Positions 15,051 to 22,364 of a stretch of 46,718 nucleotides of DNA are shown piece after piece. Source of the DNA: CAZQWJ01 sp964597265 (GTDB lineage: Bacteria > Patescibacteriota > 4484-211 > JAGQKX01); NCBI GenBank assembly GCA_964597265.1, contig CAZQWJ010000005.1:1-46718 (forward strand). Reading direction: 5' to 3'. Under the pieces are notes generated by a model, which was not told where the DNA came from, searched no databases, and saw only the letters and a list, made by a program, of their open reading frames with translations. Within the stretch, counting starts at the first letter, position 1, and every line of letters begins with the position of its first letter. Position numbers and translations under genes: made by a program.

Positions 15051-15194
15051 TGGTACAATAGCCACGATTTGGGAATCAAAAACATGATATCCCGTATGAA
15101 ACATAGAACGTAGAACAGTCTGTGTGCTTGCTTCAATGAACGACGATTTTTTTCATCCCTATTTCTCAACAATTCAGAGCGGAGGTGATTTGTA
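15051..15194 (+). promoter_or_regulatory. Promoter and long leader of the RRM gene
   Basis: Extended -10 TGG-TACAAT (hexamer 15054-15059) gives a leader near 130 bases before ATG 15195, unusual in a window where most leaders are absent. The leader ends with GCGGAGGTGATT. A T7 run occurs midway (around 15148). No known riboswitch was recognised. Confidence 0.45.
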
Positions 15195-15482
15195 ATGGGT
15201 ACCAAGTTATACGTCGGTAAATTACCGTATTCCGTCAACGATGCACAGTTGGCCGAACTCTTTGGTCAAGCTGGAAACGTTGTTTCTGCAACCGTTATCA
15301 TGGAACGTCACTCAGGCCGCAGCAAAGGCTTTGGTTTCGTCGAGTTCTCTACTCCAGAAGAAGCAGAGAATGCAAAACAGATGTTTAATGGATACGATTG
15401 GAACGGCCTCAAGCTCGTGGTAGACGAGGCACGACCTATGGAAGCACGAGACAACAATGGTGGATCTGCAGATATGCAGTAA
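15195..15482 (+). CDS. RNA-binding protein with one RRM domain
   Basis: The 95-residue protein is essentially a single RNA recognition motif. RNP2 is LYVGKL (residues 5-10) and RNP1 is KGFGFVEF (around residues 45-52), with the aromatic residues used to stack on RNA bases intact. A short Gly/Asn/Asp tail follows. Bacterial proteins of this kind (Rbp of cyanobacteria and many others) are cytoplasmic and often cold- or stress-induced. The start has a strong GGAGGTG and a long untranslated leader, which suggests post-transcriptional control. It is divergent from the GH1 operon. Confidence 0.95.
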   Translation: MGTKLYVGKLPYSVNDAQLAELFGQAGNVVSATVIMERHSGRSKGFGFVEFSTPEEAENAKQMFNGYDWNGLKLVVDEARPMEARDNNGGSADMQ

Positions 15483-15550
15483 CCTCCAATAGTTACCAAA
15501 CCACTCGCAGCACGCGTTTTCTTTGATCACAACAACATAGATCAATAGAT

Positions 15551-15573
15551 CACCGCAATCACGCGGTGGTTTT
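15551..15573 (+). terminator. Terminator of the RRM gene
   Basis: CACCGC (15551-15556) pairs with GCGGTG (15563-15568) around AATCAC, followed by GTTTT. The T run merges into the promoter region of the next gene. Confidence 0.65.
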
Positions 15574-15592
15574 GGTATGATAGGATGTCAGT

Positions 15593-16150
15593 ATGGAAAA
15601 CATCACGTTATTATTAGGCGCAATTATTGTATTTACCGTAGTTGCCGGTACACTGTTGTTGTACAAAGGCAGGATACGGGACTATCAGGAGATCCGAGAG
15701 AACCCCTCATTGCTACCGTTTAAGCACCGGTATATGAGTATGGGTAAGATTTTACTGATCAGTGGATTACTTTCCCTCGTGTTTTGGTCGTACCTCATAC
15801 TTATCCACAGAAGTACGCCGGAGCAATTTGACCCTCTTTTGGTATTTGTCTTGTTGATTATCTCGTTTATGACCGCACTAACCACGCTGATGTATGGCAT
15901 AAATATTTTCCTTCATATCACCACCGAAGTCAGTCATCCGCAGACCAGGCCATCCAAACTAGCGCATTGGCTTTCACTGATCATGAAAGCAGCTACTGGG
16001 ACATTGGCGCTACTATTGTTTGTTTTGGCAATCATCACGATCGCGTCTATTAGTATTCCATGCGAACCGAACAGTTGGTGGTGTCCATCTGACGTTTTTG
16101 ATGAAGTGTACCCCTTGCTGGAGGAAATCGCCGCCTTGTTTGGTTTCTAG
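15593..16150 (+). CDS. Four-TM membrane protein of unknown function
   Basis: The 185-residue protein has hydrophobic spans near residues 4-24, 51-71, 79-104 and 124-153, and an acidic C-terminus with two Cys (CEPNSWWC). No family recognised. TAGGAT (15581-15586) ends six bases before the ATG, with a second -10-like TATGAT at 15576-15581, so the mRNA is probably leaderless. The gene lies five bases upstream of a YibE/F gene and is likely cotranscribed with it. Confidence 0.7.
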   Translation: MENITLLLGAIIVFTVVAGTLLLYKGRIRDYQEIRENPSLLPFKHRYMSMGKILLISGLLSLVFWSYLILIHRSTPEQFDPLLVFVLLIISFMTALTTLMYGINIFLHITTEVSHPQTRPSKLAHWLSLIMKAATGTLALLLFVLAIITIASISIPCEPNSWWCPSDVFDEVYPLLEEIAALFGF

Positions 16151-16155
16151 AACGT

Positions 16156-17283
16156 ATGCGCTCAAAGATGTACCTACTAGCTATACCCATATGTGTTGCT
16201 GTTAGCTTGCCTACCTTGGCTATGGCGCAGATAGACCATACCCGCCAGGAGATTTTTGAAGGAGAAATCATCGAAGTACAGGAAACCAGCGTCATCCCCT
16301 CAGAAGAAGGCAGCGACACACTCTATCAAAAACTTCTTGTGGAGATAACCAAAGGCCCGGCAAAAGACCAACGGGTTGTCGTAGAAACCGGTCTGCGAGC
16401 CACTGTCTACCAACCGACATATGCCATAGGCGACACGGTGCTGATCTCGTACGTGCAAAACGATGACGGCGAACGCACCTACTACATTTTTGATTATGTG
16501 CGCCGTGCCCCGTTGGGGTGGTTGTTTGCATTGTTTGTGAGTCTTTCGTTGTTGGTTGGTCGTTGGCACGGACTGCGGTCTCTGCTTGGGCTTGCGATTT
16601 CGTTCGCCATCATCGGATTGGTCATGTTGCCCCAAATCAGCAGTGGCACCAATCCCATCATTGTAGCTTTGGCAAGTGCCATTATTATCGTACCCATTAC
16701 GTTTTATCTGTCCCACGGCATCAACCGCAAAACCACGGTTGCTATCGCCAGCACAGCGCTCTCATTGTGTCTGACCGGGCTTTTGGGCAAATATTTCATT
16801 GATGCGGTCCATTTGACTGGCTTTGCCAGCGATGAAACGCTCTTTTTGGACATTGCCAAACAGGGCAGTCTGAACATCCGAGGGTTGCTACTAGCAGGAT
16901 TTATCATTGGTGCTTTGGGTGTTTTGGACGACATTACCATATCCCAGGCTGCTATTGTCCAAGAGCTCAAACTTGCCAAACCCACTATTACACGCAAAGA
17001 GCTATTTGCACGCGCCATGAATGTGGGTAGAGACCATATTGCCTCGCTTATCAATACATTAGTACTCGTCTATACTGGTAGCGCGCTGCCACTACTATTA
17101 TTATTTATCGGGAATGATGCGTCTTTCTTGGAAGTGATTAACTACGAAATCGTTGCCGAAGAAATTGTCAGGACCATGGTCGGCAGCATTGGTTTGATCG
17201 CCGCTGTTCCGATCACCTCTGTCATCGCCACACGATTTGCGACATATCTGTCTTCTGACACCGCGCCTACACACAGGCACTAA
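16156..17283 (+). CDS. YibE/F family membrane protein
   Basis: The 375-residue protein has a signal peptide ending near Ala-Met-Ala (residues 22-24). A beta-rich extracytoplasmic domain (about 25-115) and around seven TM spans with the family hallmark GVLDDITISQAAIV follow. YibE/F proteins are found in Firmicutes and other bacteria; a transport role is assumed but unproven. It starts five bases after the four-TM gene with no ribosome-binding site, suggesting an operon. The length fits the family. Confidence 0.87.
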   Translation: MRSKMYLLAIPICVAVSLPTLAMAQIDHTRQEIFEGEIIEVQETSVIPSEEGSDTLYQKLLVEITKGPAKDQRVVVETGLRATVYQPTYAIGDTVLISYVQNDDGERTYYIFDYVRRAPLGWLFALFVSLSLLVGRWHGLRSLLGLAISFAIIGLVMLPQISSGTNPIIVALASAIIIVPITFYLSHGINRKTTVAIASTALSLCLTGLLGKYFIDAVHLTGFASDETLFLDIAKQGSLNIRGLLLAGFIIGALGVLDDITISQAAIVQELKLAKPTITRKELFARAMNVGRDHIASLINTLVLVYTGSALPLLLLFIGNDASFLEVINYEIVAEEIVRTMVGSIGLIAAVPITSVIATRFATYLSSDTAPTHRH

Positions 17284-17305
17284 CTGTGGTACCCTGTACG
17301 TAGAC

Positions 17306-18373
17306 ATGAAACCACTTAGACACCTTCTCCCACGCACACCATTTATCCGTAACCTCGAATCGGGAGTACTAATGGAGAATTTTCTGATTGCAGCTATTAC
17401 CTCGTTGCTTGGTGTAAGGACACTCCTTGCGGTGACTAACTACCCACAACTTGGTAATGAACAATTACACATTGCACACATGTTGTGGGGCGGGCTTTTG
17501 ATGTTGGTAGCTATTGTAATCCTGTTGGCGTTTCTTAATCGAGAGGCAAAGAGTTTGGCGAGTGTTGTTGGTGGGCTTGGATTTGGGCTGTTTATAGATG
17601 AATTGGGTAAATTTATTACACGGGACAATGACTACTTTTTTGAGCCAACCGCGGCGTTTATCTATGTGGTTTTTATCTTGCTCTTTTTGATAACACGGGC
17701 AATCGATCGTTTTATCGAGCTAGAACCCCAAGATTATGCAGTAAATGCCCTGGAGGTCTTCAAAGATATACTGATCGATGACCTTGATATTCAGGAAAAA
17801 CAACGAGCTTTGTTATTTTTGGCAAATAGTGACCCAAAAGATCCTTTGGTAAAAAGTATGAAGCAGATTCTTCGGCACATTTCTGGACATCGGTTAACTC
17901 ACCCTAATATACTCTCACAAACCAAACGGCTATTACGAGAAGTGTATCTGGATCTGTTACAGTTCCCTTGGTTCACCCATACGGTCATCCTCTTTTTTAT
18001 ATCCACCACTACACTGAGTTTTGTACAGGCAATCAGCCAATTTCGATCAGTAGAATCGTTTTTTGATACGTCACATGTTGTGTCTTCTATGATGGCGGGC
18101 GGATTTGTGTGGGTGGGAATTATATTCATGCGGCGAGGAAACCGGCTAGCGGCGTATGAATTGTATAAGTATGCAACGTTAATCTCCCTGTTCTTGACCC
18201 AATTCTTTTTGTTCTATAAAGAGCAGTTCTCTGCGCTCTTTGAACTAGCAGTATGTATCGTTGTCTACATTACCTTACGATATTTGATTTCTCAGGAATT
18301 GTTGCTATCAACCAATACCGCAACGCTTTGGGAGCGATTCCAACGGATTTTACGCAAAAGAAACACCGCATAA
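17306..18373 (+). CDS. Multi-spanning membrane protein of unknown function
   Basis: The 355-residue protein has about seven spans. Three lie in the first 130 residues, then comes a cytoplasmic region (about 135-225, rich in charged helices, including ALEVFKDILIDDLD), then four more spans. It resembles hypothetical membrane proteins of small-genome bacteria but no domain name is certain. An extended -10-like TGG-TACCCT (17290-17295) precedes ATG 17306 by ten bases. A later in-frame ATG at 17372 is possible. Its last 82 bases overlap the convergent small membrane gene on the other strand. Confidence 0.72.
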   Translation: MKPLRHLLPRTPFIRNLESGVLMENFLIAAITSLLGVRTLLAVTNYPQLGNEQLHIAHMLWGGLLMLVAIVILLAFLNREAKSLASVVGGLGFGLFIDELGKFITRDNDYFFEPTAAFIYVVFILLFLITRAIDRFIELEPQDYAVNALEVFKDILIDDLDIQEKQRALLFLANSDPKDPLVKSMKQILRHISGHRLTHPNILSQTKRLLREVYLDLLQFPWFTHTVILFFISTTTLSFVQAISQFRSVESFFDTSHVVSSMMAGGFVWVGIIFMRRGNRLAAYELYKYATLISLFLTQFFLFYKEQFSALFELAVCIVVYITLRYLISQELLLSTNTATLWERFQRILRKRNTA

Positions 18374-18609
18374 ATAACCGAAGCCACTATATACAACCCC
18401 AACTGTGCGCACAACCGCCACACTGCGTACTGTGTGCTAATCGCATACAACCACGCGCCGGTTCCTACCTGCCACATGACGCTTAGTGCAAACGCCCGAA
18501 AGATACGGGAAAGCGTTGGACTACCCTTTGTCTGATACGCTATTCCTGCGACAATCAAGGACACCCACACTCCAGCGCCCACTAGATGCATGAGCAATGC
18601 AATTGACAT
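18292..18609 (-). CDS. Small membrane protein (about 105 residues, three or four TM)
   Basis: The protein starts directly into a hydrophobic span (SIALLMHLVGAGVWVSLIVAG). It continues with two or three more, then a basic tail. The pattern LMHLVGAGVW resembles small heme/copper-type accessory membrane proteins, but this is not certain. Two starts are possible: ATG 18609, used here because of the hydrophobic beginning, or TTG 18663, which lies 8 bases after a TATACT box on this strand. The 3' end overlaps the convergent gene by 82 bases, which lowers confidence. Confidence 0.55.
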   Translation of the reverse strand: MSIALLMHLVGAGVWVSLIVAGIAYQTKGSPTLSRIFRAFALSVMWQVGTGAWLYAISTQYAVWRLCAQLGLYIVASVIYAVFLLRKIRWNRSQSVAVLVDSNNS

Positions 18610-18662
18610 ACTTCCATCATCACCACTCAACACACCAATGTCAAGACTTTCCAGTTTGAGCA

Positions 18663-18685
18663 ACCTGCGATAGTATAATGATATG
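18663..18685. promoter_or_regulatory. Overlapping divergent -10 elements
   Basis: On the plus strand TAGTAT (18671-18676) ends six bases before ATG 18683, with TATAAT at 18674-18679. On the minus strand the same bases give TATACT (18672-18677), directed at the small membrane gene. One AT-rich core may serve two leaderless transcripts. Confidence 0.45.
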
Positions 18686-19429
18686 CGTTCGTTTTCACCT
18701 GAGTATTTCGACCGACACGTCCAAAAAGCACACGGCCTGTCTCCTGCGTCGGGCTATCTGCGTGAGTTGGTATACGGCGGGAGCGATGGCATTGTCACGA
18801 CCTTTGCAGTAGTAGCCGGATTCACCGGCGCCCAGCATATGACCGGCTCTAACGCCTTGCCATTTATTACAGTTATTTTGTTTGGATTGGCTAATCTGTT
18901 CGCCGATGCGTTCTCTATGGGACTGGGGAATTTGCTTTCGAGTCGTTCACAGCAAAAAGTCTATGCCCAACAAGAAAAAATAGAAAAGAAGCATCTGGCC
19001 AAACATACTGAATTTGAGATGGAGGAAACGCAATACCTGCTCACTCAGCAAGGGTTTACGCCAGAACATGCCCAGACATTGGCAAAAATATTTAGCACCA
19101 ATCCAACATTCTGGTTGGAGTTCATGATGCAACACGAACTTAATATGCCTGCCAACAACCACGTCTCGGAATGGATCACGAGCATTGTAACGTTTTTTGC
19201 GTTTGTGGGGTTTGGACTGATCCCGTTATTGCCTTATTTGCTCAACCCCGAAGCATCAGGATTGTTTGTCTCTTCGGTAATAAGTACGATCGGAGCATTA
19301 TTGTTACTTAGTATCATCCGATGGCGTATCACCAAAGAAGCACTGTGGAGATCAGTATTAGACGTGTTTTTGATCACTGGAGTGTCAGCAACCGTGGCCT
19401 TTATGGTTGGTAGAGCAATCGGCACTTAA
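18683..19429 (+). CDS. VIT1/CCC1 family Fe/Mn transporter
   Basis: The 248-residue protein has the VIT1/CCC1 layout: YLRELVYGGSDGIVTTFAVVAG leading TM1 (cited in parts), FGLANLFADAFSMGLGNLLS in TM2, a cytoplasmic metal-binding helical loop with many Glu/His, and three C-terminal spans. The family moves Fe2+ or Mn2+ out of the cytoplasm. The start fits the leaderless pattern. The stop overlaps the stop of the convergent gene by four bases. Together with the CDF transporter it suggests metal detoxification capacity. Confidence 0.9.
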   Translation: MRSFSPEYFDRHVQKAHGLSPASGYLRELVYGGSDGIVTTFAVVAGFTGAQHMTGSNALPFITVILFGLANLFADAFSMGLGNLLSSRSQQKVYAQQEKIEKKHLAKHTEFEMEETQYLLTQQGFTPEHAQTLAKIFSTNPTFWLEFMMQHELNMPANNHVSEWITSIVTFFAFVGFGLIPLLPYLLNPEASGLFVSSVISTIGALLLLSIIRWRITKEALWRSVLDVFLITGVSATVAFMVGRAIGT

Positions 19430-19890
19430 CCTTGACGACCAGTAGACCTTAAGAGGTCTCGAGACGTAGACAAAACATTTTGATGAAATTCTACCGCCTC
19501 CTCTGCCATGCTTTCCAGTGACGAATCTCCGATACGTTCGGCTATACCCTGCACCAATCCCCAGTGTACCACGGCAGCGCCCTCAAAAAATCCCAGCCAC
19601 TCCAATATCTCCGTTGGATCTTCCCATTCGTCCTGAAGGTACAGATCGCGCATGTGGACTAGTTTGTCGGCGGTTGCTTCGGCTTTTGTTTCTATACTGT
19701 CTGTCCACTGGTTGTGGTCCATGAAACGCTCAAACTCCTCCAATAATTGTTCGGTCGTATCAAAGCACGTATCCAAGAACTCCTGTTCAAACACCGACTC
19801 AAGCGCCCCTTCTCCGCGCTGAAGTGTATCAAGACCCACGCGAGTAAAAGCCAACACTTCACCGATTTTTCGCGCATCATGCTCGTTCAT
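19426..19890 (-). CDS. Helical acidic protein of unknown function
   Basis: The 154-residue protein is strongly acidic and predicted all-helical, with no signal peptide or cysteine motif. TATACT (minus strand; 19897-19902, extended TGC) ends exactly six bases before ATG 19890, so an upstream start at 19923 is rejected. It may be a four-helix bundle, but no ferritin or DinB ligands are recognised. It shares the upstream region with the divergent dUTPase gene and could be coregulated with it. Confidence 0.68.
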   Translation of the reverse strand: MNEHDARKIGEVLAFTRVGLDTLQRGEGALESVFEQEFLDTCFDTTEQLLEEFERFMDHNQWTDSIETKAEATADKLVHMRDLYLQDEWEDPTEILEWLGFFEGAAVVHWGLVQGIAERIGDSSLESMAEEAVEFHQNVLSTSRDLLRSTGRQG

Positions 19891-19938
19891 ATAGTTAGTA
19901 TAGCATGTACCTATCTGCTTCATGTTAGAATAATTTTT

Positions 19939-20373
19939 GTGAAGGTACTTATCAAACGTTTTGACACATCACTCCCCCTGCCGTCTTACAAAACCGACCG
20001 TGCAGCCTGTATGGACTTGGCTGCCCGCCTTGACGTTACCATCCAACCTCACACCATTGGCTATATCCCACTTAACGTCGCCGTACAATTGCCTCAAGGG
20101 TATTGGCTTTTGTTGGCCGCGAGAAGTTCCACCCACAAACTCGGTCTCATACCAGCTAATGGTATCGGCATTGGTGATAACGACTTTTGTGGTGATAACG
20201 ATGAATATGCACTGATTGTGTACAACTTCACCGACCAACCGGTCACTGTACAACGAGGTACGCGCGTTGCCCAATGTATGATCATGAAACAGGAACCCAT
20301 TGAGCTTGAAGAAGTAGAATTTTTGGACAACCGTGACCGTGGGGGTATCGGATCTACCGGTCAGCATACCTGA
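19939..20373 (+). CDS. dut: dUTP diphosphatase
   Basis: The 144-residue protein has the trimeric dUTPase motifs in order: SYKTDRAACMDLAA (motif 1), AARSSTHKLGL (motif 2, with the PRSG-type Ser reduced to AARSS), NGIGIGDNDFCGDNDEY (motif 3), RGTRVAQCM (motif 4) and a C-terminal RGGIGSTG (motif 5, glycine rich, closes over the substrate). It hydrolyses dUTP to dUMP and diphosphate, keeping uracil out of DNA. It starts with GTG seven bases after TAGAAT (19926-19931). The frame can be read upstream to 19747, but that part covers the opposite-strand gene. Confidence 0.9.
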   Translation: MKVLIKRFDTSLPLPSYKTDRAACMDLAARLDVTIQPHTIGYIPLNVAVQLPQGYWLLLAARSSTHKLGLIPANGIGIGDNDFCGDNDEYALIVYNFTDQPVTVQRGTRVAQCMIMKQEPIELEEVEFLDNRDRGGIGSTGQHT

Positions 20374-20404
20374 AACGGCCATTCCCAAAGGGGGTGACAT
20401 TAGT

Positions 20405-20968
20405 ATGCTTAGAAATTTAGTTGAAGAAACCACAGGTGCGATAGCTGCTGCTATAGAGGGAACCGACGATGTGCTCTCAGCACTACGTGGTGCGGTCAAA
20501 AACCAGGTCGTTGGCGTTCTCCAAGACACGGGTGATATCTCGACCGGTGGCATGGATGCCATTACTGACATCATTACCGGTGCCATAGCTAGTGCCGGCC
20601 AAGTCGGACAATCAGTTACCCAGGTTACCCGAGAAACCGTCGGAGGGGTCATCTCAGGCGTTGCCGAGTTAGGCGGAGATGTACTCACTGCTACACGTCA
20701 AACCGTCCACGAAACAATTGTCAGTGCAGCGTCGGTCGGCGGAGATGTAGGTGCTGTCGCGGTAGCTGCTGTGGAAGGTGCTGTTCGTTCGACTGGCGAA
20801 GTCGGTGAAACAGCTACCGATGCAGTCGAAGCTGCCGTTGTCGGTGCTGTCACCGCAGCTGACAGTATCGGAAGCGAAGCTGGATCTTCTGTTCGTACCG
20901 CTCTTCTTTCTGCTGCTGCTCTGCCACGCGATATTGTTGAGCGTGCCATTCAAGGTAGCCAGCAATGA
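20405..20968 (+). CDS. Protein made of six 22-residue helical repeats
   Basis: The 187-residue protein has consecutive 22-residue units at residues 37-58, 59-80, 81-102, 103-124, 125-146 and 147-168. Most units start with Gly plus a small hydrophobic residue, carry Val/Leu/Ile-Gly at positions 9-10, and end with a Thr/Ala-Val pair. The composition is Ala/Gly/Val/Thr with regular acids and few aromatics, like apolipoprotein, phasin or LEA-type amphipathic helices. An interfacial or stress role is inference. GGGGGTGA precedes ATG 20405, and an upstream frame to 20333 overlaps dut and is rejected. It follows dut by 31 bases. Confidence 0.75.
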   Translation: MLRNLVEETTGAIAAAIEGTDDVLSALRGAVKNQVVGVLQDTGDISTGGMDAITDIITGAIASAGQVGQSVTQVTRETVGGVISGVAELGGDVLTATRQTVHETIVSAASVGGDVGAVAVAAVEGAVRSTGEVGETATDAVEAAVVGAVTAADSIGSEAGSSVRTALLSAAALPRDIVERAIQGSQQ

Positions 20969-20981
20969 AGTCCTCCCGTAC

Positions 20982-21002
20982 AGTCCCGCAGAAAGCGGGA
21001 CT
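20982..21002 (+). terminator. Hairpin after the 22-mer repeat gene
   Basis: AGTCCCGC (20982-20989) pairs with GCGGGACT (20995-21002) around AGAAA. There is no T run after it, so it may stabilise the mRNA end rather than stop transcription. Confidence 0.4.
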
Positions 21003-21068
21003 GGTGCGGGGTGTGTCTGATGCTTGTAGGGAGTGGGTGGTTTCATTAGAATAAAGAAAGAAGCACCC

Positions 21069-22364
21069 ATGCACTACGCTGACGTCCAAGACGTCTATCA
21101 ACAATTTATTACTAACGGCAGAAGTGACACCACCGATCAGTCCACCCTGGAACGAATCAAAACGCTTAATGTCGTAGGGAGTGTATTTATACTGTTGGCG
21201 TTATGTTGGTTTCTCATTAGTTTCACATATGCTGACACAGTTAGTACTATTATCAAAGGTGCTGGTTTTTTTGTTGGAGCAACCTTTCTGATCGTACAGC
21301 GCAAGTTTCAAAATGTTGAACTCATTACCAATATTGCCGTCGCGTTACTCACCATAATACTCTTTAGTCTTATCCTTCCAACCGGCGCTGATAGCAATGG
21401 GATCGTTTGGATCTATCTGCTCCCGACGTTTGCGTTCTTTCTCACCGGCTCAGTTGGCGGAATCATCTGGACGGCTGTTACCATGATAGGGTTGATTGCG
21501 TTGGTAGGCGCTCAGGCATATGGCGTATATCCCCTCCCTATGCGTAGCGGGTTTCCGATCAATTTTCTGTTATCATACAGCGTAGTTGCTTTCTTTTCCT
21601 ATCAGTATGAACGGGCACGAGCACAAGCCGAGGACACACTGTACGAAAAAAACGCTGAGCTGCAGCAGTTGATCTACACTGTATCTCACGATCTTAAGAC
21701 TCCCGTGGTGTCCCTACTGGGGTATCTGTCTTTTATCAAAGAAGAGATTGCCACGGGACAGGACCAACAGCGAGACGAGGACCTCCAGAAGATGACGGTC
21801 ATTTGCGAGAACATGCGTGAAATGATCAATGACCTGCTTAACCTCAGCCGGACCAGACGCGAAGGAACCTACGCTCATGTACCGATTTCAGATGTGATTG
21901 AAAAGATACTCAGTGAGAACGAATCCCAGCTACGTGCCGCTGGTATCCAAACCGAATTGCAAGGCACCCTCCCTATTTTGTACACAGACGAACGCAAGGT
22001 CGAAGAGGTGTTCAGGAATCTCATTTCTAATGCCATCAAATATATGGGTGATAAGGCCGAGCGTAAGATAATTATCGGTGCAGACAAACAAGACGGCATG
22101 TATAAATTCTTCGTACAGGATACTGGGATTGGTATTCCCAGCTCAGAGGTAGAACATGTGTTTGATCCATTTTATGCAAAGACCAATACTACCGCCTCCA
22201 GCTCTGGCATTGGTCTTTCTATTGCCAAAGGATTTGTCAACAGCCTGCAGGGTACGATTGGTGTAGATTCCACGCGGGATGAGGGGAGTACGTTTTGGTT
22301 CACCTTGCCTGCCTCGTTTAGCATTGATGCCGACCTCAAACTTGATGATCGGCCAAACACATGA
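21069..22364 (+). CDS. Membrane sensor histidine kinase (first of a tandem pair)
   Basis: The 431-residue protein has six predicted spans (about residues 33-178), a short coiled linker, the HisKA dimerisation box YTVSHDLKTP with phospho-acceptor His207, and a HATPase domain with N box (NLISNAIKYMG), G1 (DTGIGIP) and G2 (GIGLSIAKG). It should autophosphorylate and pass phosphate to a response regulator, but none is encoded nearby. There is no extracytoplasmic sensor domain, so the signal is probably read in the membrane. The ATG at 21069 is preferred over an upstream in-frame ATG at 21033. The next gene overlaps by four bases (ATGA). Confidence 0.92.
   Translation: MHYADVQDVYQQFITNGRSDTTDQSTLERIKTLNVVGSVFILLALCWFLISFTYADTVSTIIKGAGFFVGATFLIVQRKFQNVELITNIAVALLTIILFSLILPTGADSNGIVWIYLLPTFAFFLTGSVGGIIWTAVTMIGLIALVGAQAYGVYPLPMRSGFPINFLLSYSVVAFFSYQYERARAQAEDTLYEKNAELQQLIYTVSHDLKTPVVSLLGYLSFIKEEIATGQDQQRDEDLQKMTVICENMREMINDLLNLSRTRREGTYAHVPISDVIEKILSENESQLRAAGIQTELQGTLPILYTDERKVEEVFRNLISNAIKYMGDKAERKIIIGADKQDGMYKFFVQDTGIGIPSSEVEHVFDPFYAKTNTTASSSGIGLSIAKGFVNSLQGTIGVDSTRDEGSTFWFTLPASFSIDADLKLDDRPNT

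Noticed and set aside
13793..15238. 481-residue version of the GH1 enzyme
   Set aside because: The extra 83 residues lie upstream of a TGACAA-17-TATACT promoter and do not match GH1.
19747..19938. 64-residue N-terminal extension of dUTPase
   Set aside because: It is the complement of the acidic helical gene and precedes the TAGAAT box; the dUTPase fold begins after GTG 19939.
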